Below, in pieces: positions 30,126 through 32,634 of a DNA stretch of 32,634 nucleotides. The notes beneath the pieces were generated by a model. That model made no database searches. It saw only the letters and a list, made by a program, of their open reading frames with translations, and was not told where the DNA came from. The position numbers and the translations under genes were made by a program. The first letter of the stretch is position 1, and each line of letters starts with the position of its first letter. Source of the stretch: an uncultured Alistipes sp. (GTDB lineage Bacteria; Bacteroidota; Bacteroidia; Bacteroidales; Rikenellaceae); the NCBI GenBank assembly GCA_900552955.1, contig USBO01000005.1, forward strand, positions 1 through 32,634, given 5' to 3'.

Positions 30126-31418
30126 TCAACGGGCCGTCTGCGTGGCGATCCGCTCCTCGAAGTAACGTTTCACATCGTCCCAGCGGTAGTAGGGCGCCAG
30201 ATCGCTGTCGAGGCGGATGCGCGACTCGCGCTCGTTGAAGAGGAACTTCACCAGCACCTCGTCGCTGCCCGGCCGGCGGTAGAAGATCCACTGGATATTG
30301 GTGGCCATCGGCGACACGCGCCAGCAGCTCCACACGGCGTCGACCTTCTCGAAATCGCTCTCGCGCGCGTCGCAGTCCTCGATGCCCATGAGCGCCACCA
30401 GCGGAATGACGAACACATCGTGGCCGTAGCGCAGCGATGCGGCCGGCGTGCCGGCGGCCATCGCCGCATCGGCCTCCTCCACGAAGTTGCGCAGCAGAGG
30501 CACCGCGTCACCCAGCGCCTCGTCGCCGTACTGCGCCGAGGGACCCACCTCCAGATACATCAGGTAGCTGCGCAGCGCATAGAGCGTGTAGAGCTCCTCC
30601 TGCGTGAAGATGTCGTAGAGCGAACAGTCCTCCATGCCGTCGATGCCCTGCATGATGGAGGCCATGCTGTAGAGCTCGGTCATGAAGCTGATCGCCTCCA
30701 TCTCGTCCTTGAACCGGGGCTTCCGCTTGAAGAGCGAACGGATCAGACGGTCGGGATGCTCGTATTTCTTGCGCAGCTCGTTCACATGGGCGCGAATCTC
30801 CTTCGCATTGGCCGTCGAGGCGGGATAATGGGCCATGTAGCCTTTGTAGCGGTCGCTCGATTCGCGGGTGATGCGCAGGGCGGGATTCAGCTCCTTGAGC
30901 CGTTCGTTGGCGGCCGCCATGCTCAGGATGCAGCGCGGCACGGTCGTCGACCGCGCGCGGATGTTGCAAACCCTTCCGTCGGCCGTCGAGAAGACCTCGG
31001 GGAAGGAGTGGTACATCCGTTCGGCGATGCCGCGGTGCTCGCGCACGCCGCGCGGGGAGAGGTCGCCGTAACGGCCCTCGGCATCGTCGGCGATGCGCAC
31101 CACGCGCGCATAGAGATCCTCGCCCAGCGGCGTCAGGTTACCGGCGTCGTGTGCCTCCTGCAACACCTTGCGCGGGTGGCGGTAGACGGTTTTCGACGCG
31201 TGCCAGCGCGAGCCGTGGCGGCCGTAGTGGCTGATGTAGAACGGTTCGTATCCGTCGGGTGCAGGCGTCATCGCCGCCCGCGGCGTGTCGTCGTAGATGT
31301 AGTAGAGCGCACCCGTGCGCCGGATGTCGCGCAGGGTCTGCTCTTTGGTGCTCTGCGCCGCCGCGCCGCCGATCAGCAGCAGCACGGCCGAGAGCAGAAG
31401 AATCGCTTGTCGTTTCAT
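30126..31418 (-). CDS. Secreted histidine-type phosphatase (acid phosphatase/MINPP-like)
   Basis: The 430-residue protein has a signal peptide (MKRQAILLLSAVLLLIGGAAAQ) and the branch-2 histidine phosphatase signature YISHYGRHGSRW, with nucleophile H68 and R67/R71. The second catalytic motif is GHD (H333-D334) in LRYGHDVFVIPLVALMG. The middle is helical and matches multiple inositol polyphosphate phosphatase-like proteins of gut Bacteroidetes, with IRARSTTVPRCILSM carrying the third conserved Arg. It may release phosphate from phytate or other phosphomonoesters at the cell surface; the exact substrate is not fixed by sequence. It has a well-formed promoter and diverges from the esterase gene. 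Confidence 0.85.
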   Translation of the reverse strand: MKRQAILLLSAVLLLIGGAAAQSTKEQTLRDIRRTGALYYIYDDTPRAAMTPAPDGYEPFYISHYGRHGSRWHASKTVYRHPRKVLQEAHDAGNLTPLGEDLYARVVRIADDAEGRYGDLSPRGVREHRGIAERMYHSFPEVFSTADGRVCNIRARSTTVPRCILSMAAANERLKELNPALRITRESSDRYKGYMAHYPASTANAKEIRAHVNELRKKYEHPDRLIRSLFKRKPRFKDEMEAISFMTELYSMASIMQGIDGMEDCSLYDIFTQEELYTLYALRSYLMYLEVGPSAQYGDEALGDAVPLLRNFVEEADAAMAAGTPAASLRYGHDVFVIPLVALMGIEDCDARESDFEKVDAVWSCWRVSPMATNIQWIFYRRPGSDEVLVKFLFNERESRIRLDSDLAPYYRWDDVKRYFEERIATQTAR

Positions 31419-31457
31419 TCGGTATTAAGTTATGGAATTATTCGTTTTATCGCGTTC

Positions 31458-31475
31458 GAGGCCGCTTTCGGCCTC
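31458..31475. other. Hairpin at the start of the phosphatase transcript
   Basis: GAGGCCG-CTTT-CGGCCTC is a perfect 7-bp stem with a four-base loop. It falls at the predicted start site of the leftward phosphatase mRNA, so it may form a 5' cap-like hairpin or be an operator. Confidence 0.35.
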
Positions 31476-31477
31476 TG

Positions 31478-31508
31478 CAAAGATAACTTTTCCCAAGGGG
31501 ATTTACAA
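31478..31508 (-). promoter_or_regulatory. Well-formed promoter of the histidine phosphatase gene
   Basis: On the minus strand TTG (31508-31506), 20-base spacer, TATCTTTG (31485-31478): a full match to the Bacteroidetes consensus. The leader is about 55 bases. Confidence 0.7.
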
Positions 31509-31569
31509 GCCCGACGCGCTTTTCGGCGTTTTTTCCCGGCCCGCCGGCACAGGATTGCAGAATAATCGC

Positions 31570-31577
31570 TATCTTTA
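31570..31577 (+). promoter_or_regulatory. Possible -7 box of the alpha/beta hydrolase gene
   Basis: TATCTTTA matches TAnnTTTG except at the last base and lies 45 bases before the ATG. The upstream TTG (31555-31557) is only 12 bases away. Confidence 0.4.
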
Positions 31578-31621
31578 TCCGATCGAATGGAAACTGTTTA
31601 ACACCTTAATAGCGAAAACGA

Positions 31622-32503
31622 ATGAAACGATTGACGATTCTTGCCGCACTGCTCGTCGGAGCGGTCTGCGTATCGGCACAGGACTATCACATCAAACTGT
31701 GGGACAATGCGACGGCCCCGACCTCCAACGGTCTGACGGGCGACGAATACGAAGTCAAACCCGGGGCGCTGACCAACACCTCGTCGGCCGAGATCTGGAT
31801 CTACAAACCCGCCCCCGAGAAGGCGACGGGACAGGCCATCGTCTTCTGCCCGGGCGGCGGTTATTCGCAACTGTCGGTCGGCAACGGGCACAACACCTGC
31901 AAGTGGCTGGCCGAGAACGGCATCGTGGGTGTGATGCTCAAGTACCGTCTGCCCAACGGCCATTCTGAGGTGCCGCTCAACGACCTGGACAAGGCCGTGG
32001 CCACCGTGCGCGAGATGGCCGGCGAGCTGGGTGTCGACCCCCGCAAGGTCGGCGTCTCGGGCACCTCGGCGGGCGGTTATCTGGCCGGTTCGGCGGGCGT
32101 GATGTCGAAGTCGAAGCCCGACTTCATGGTGCTGATCTATCCGGTGGTGTCGAGCGATCCCGACAAACGCCATCTGGGAACCTTCAAGCAGCTGGTGGGC
32201 GCCGAGAACGTCGAGACCGAGGCTGCGAAGTTCTCTCTGGAGAAGGTGGCCGACAGCACGGCCTGTCCGGCGCTGATCTTCCACAGCGACGACGACAAGG
32301 TGGTTCCCGCGATCAACGCCGCGCTGCTCTACGAGAGGCTGAAGGCCAACGGTGTCAAAGCCTCGCTGCACATCTTCCCCTCAGGCGGCCACGGCTGGGG
32401 CATGAGCAAGAAGTTCAAGTATCACGAGAATTTCAAGGCCGCGACGCTCGACTGGCTGAAGGCCATCAACGCCGAGGCCGACAAAGCCGCGGCCAGGAAA
32501 TAG
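31622..32503 (+). CDS. Secreted alpha/beta hydrolase (esterase/acetylxylan esterase-like)
   Basis: The 293-residue protein has a signal peptide (MKRLTILAALLVGAVCVSAQ). An alpha/beta hydrolase fold follows, with the oxyanion segment FCPGGGYSQLS, nucleophile S149 in GVSGTSAGGYLAG, acid D225 in FHSDDDKVVP and base H257 in PSGGHGWG. The GTSAGG and early GGGY motifs place it in the BD-FAE/acetyl-esterase group often used to deacetylate polysaccharides. No CAZyme or SusCD genes are beside it, so a glycan substrate is only suggested. The gene is monocistronic and closed by a strong terminator. Confidence 0.88.
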   Translation: MKRLTILAALLVGAVCVSAQDYHIKLWDNATAPTSNGLTGDEYEVKPGALTNTSSAEIWIYKPAPEKATGQAIVFCPGGGYSQLSVGNGHNTCKWLAENGIVGVMLKYRLPNGHSEVPLNDLDKAVATVREMAGELGVDPRKVGVSGTSAGGYLAGSAGVMSKSKPDFMVLIYPVVSSDPDKRHLGTFKQLVGAENVETEAAKFSLEKVADSTACPALIFHSDDDKVVPAINAALLYERLKANGVKASLHIFPSGGHGWGMSKKFKYHENFKAATLDWLKAINAEADKAAARK

Positions 32504-32529
32504 CCGCGACGCATTGAGCGGAGTTTCAG

Positions 32530-32556
32530 CGGGAGGGCTTCGGCCTTCCCGTTTTT
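32530..32556 (+). terminator. Intrinsic terminator of the alpha/beta hydrolase gene
   Basis: CGGGAGGGC-TTCG-GCCTTCCCG is a 9-bp stem (one G-U pair) with a stable TTCG tetraloop, followed by five T, 27 bases after the stop. Confidence 0.92.
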
Positions 32557-32559
32557 ATG

Positions 32560-32634
32560 CTCTCGGCTTATTCGTATCTTTGGCTGCGCCTTAGATACTG
32601 CGCCTCGGAAAAAATGCAAGCAAGCTTGCTTTTG
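32560..32634 (+). repeat. Promoter-bearing repeat unit, running off the window edge
   Basis: CTCTCGGCTTATTCGTATCTTTG and the following GGCTGCGCCTTAGATACT stretch match units 2-3 at 21.6 kb nearly base for base. The -7 box is at 32575-32582. The inverted repeat GCAAGC-AA-GCTTGC (32616-32629) contains the TTG (32626-32628) of what is probably a next unit outside the window. It begins directly after the hydrolase terminator, so here too the array sits between a terminator and a downstream gene. Confidence 0.85.

Overview
The window looks like chromosome of a GC-rich Bacteroidetes, most likely a member of the Rikenellaceae/Alistipes group. This is inferred from four things. Repeated TAnnTTTG boxes, the Bacteroidetes -7 promoter element, lie in front of many genes. 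The gene order DUF4271 - hemD - rnpA - yidD is Bacteroidetes-like. LysRS carries a long C-terminal extension and the ribonucleotide reductase is a long B12-dependent NrdJ, both common in this phylum. The base composition is clearly GC-rich, unlike Bacteroides itself. No rRNA, tRNA, prophage, transposase or CRISPR array was found. It reads as ordinary core chromosome with some accessory envelope genes.

Left part (1-7500): the 3' end of a NUDIX gene overlaps a convergent secreted metallophosphoesterase/PQQ-propeller protein. Then come a RidA gene diverging from a META-domain lipoprotein, class II ribonucleotide reductase nrdJ, and an OmpA-like outer-membrane protein closed by a strong bidirectional terminator. 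Centre-left (7500-13850): recF with a DUF721/DciA-like gene runs leftward. Divergent from it are a TPR membrane protein and ribH. A tiny Cys-rich lipoprotein follows, then a leftward four-gene operon of FtsX/LolE-like permease, menaquinone methyltransferase, lipoprotein and SPOR protein.

Centre (13980-21520): an envelope operon (membrane zinc peptidase, SGNH hydrolase, MBOAT acyltransferase, PAP2 phosphatase) probably modifies a surface glycan or lipid. It is followed by lysS, a small membrane protein and tpiA, ending in a terminator. Right (21540-29980): three tandem promoter-bearing repeats precede a long rightward gene string: LysE-like exporter, cmk, ispH, membrane protein, S41 protease, histidine kinase, DUF4271, hemD, rnpA and yidD. 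The end holds a leftward secreted histidine phosphatase diverging from a rightward secreted alpha/beta hydrolase, another terminator, and the start of a second copy of the promoter repeat running off the edge.

The most unusual signal is the ~75-bp repeat. Each unit carries a -7 box, mostly with a TTG -33 box inside a covarying inverted repeat. It is tandem after the tpiA terminator, present after the last terminator, and recognisable in degenerate, inverted form as the recF promoter. It looks like a dispersed, modular promoter cassette.
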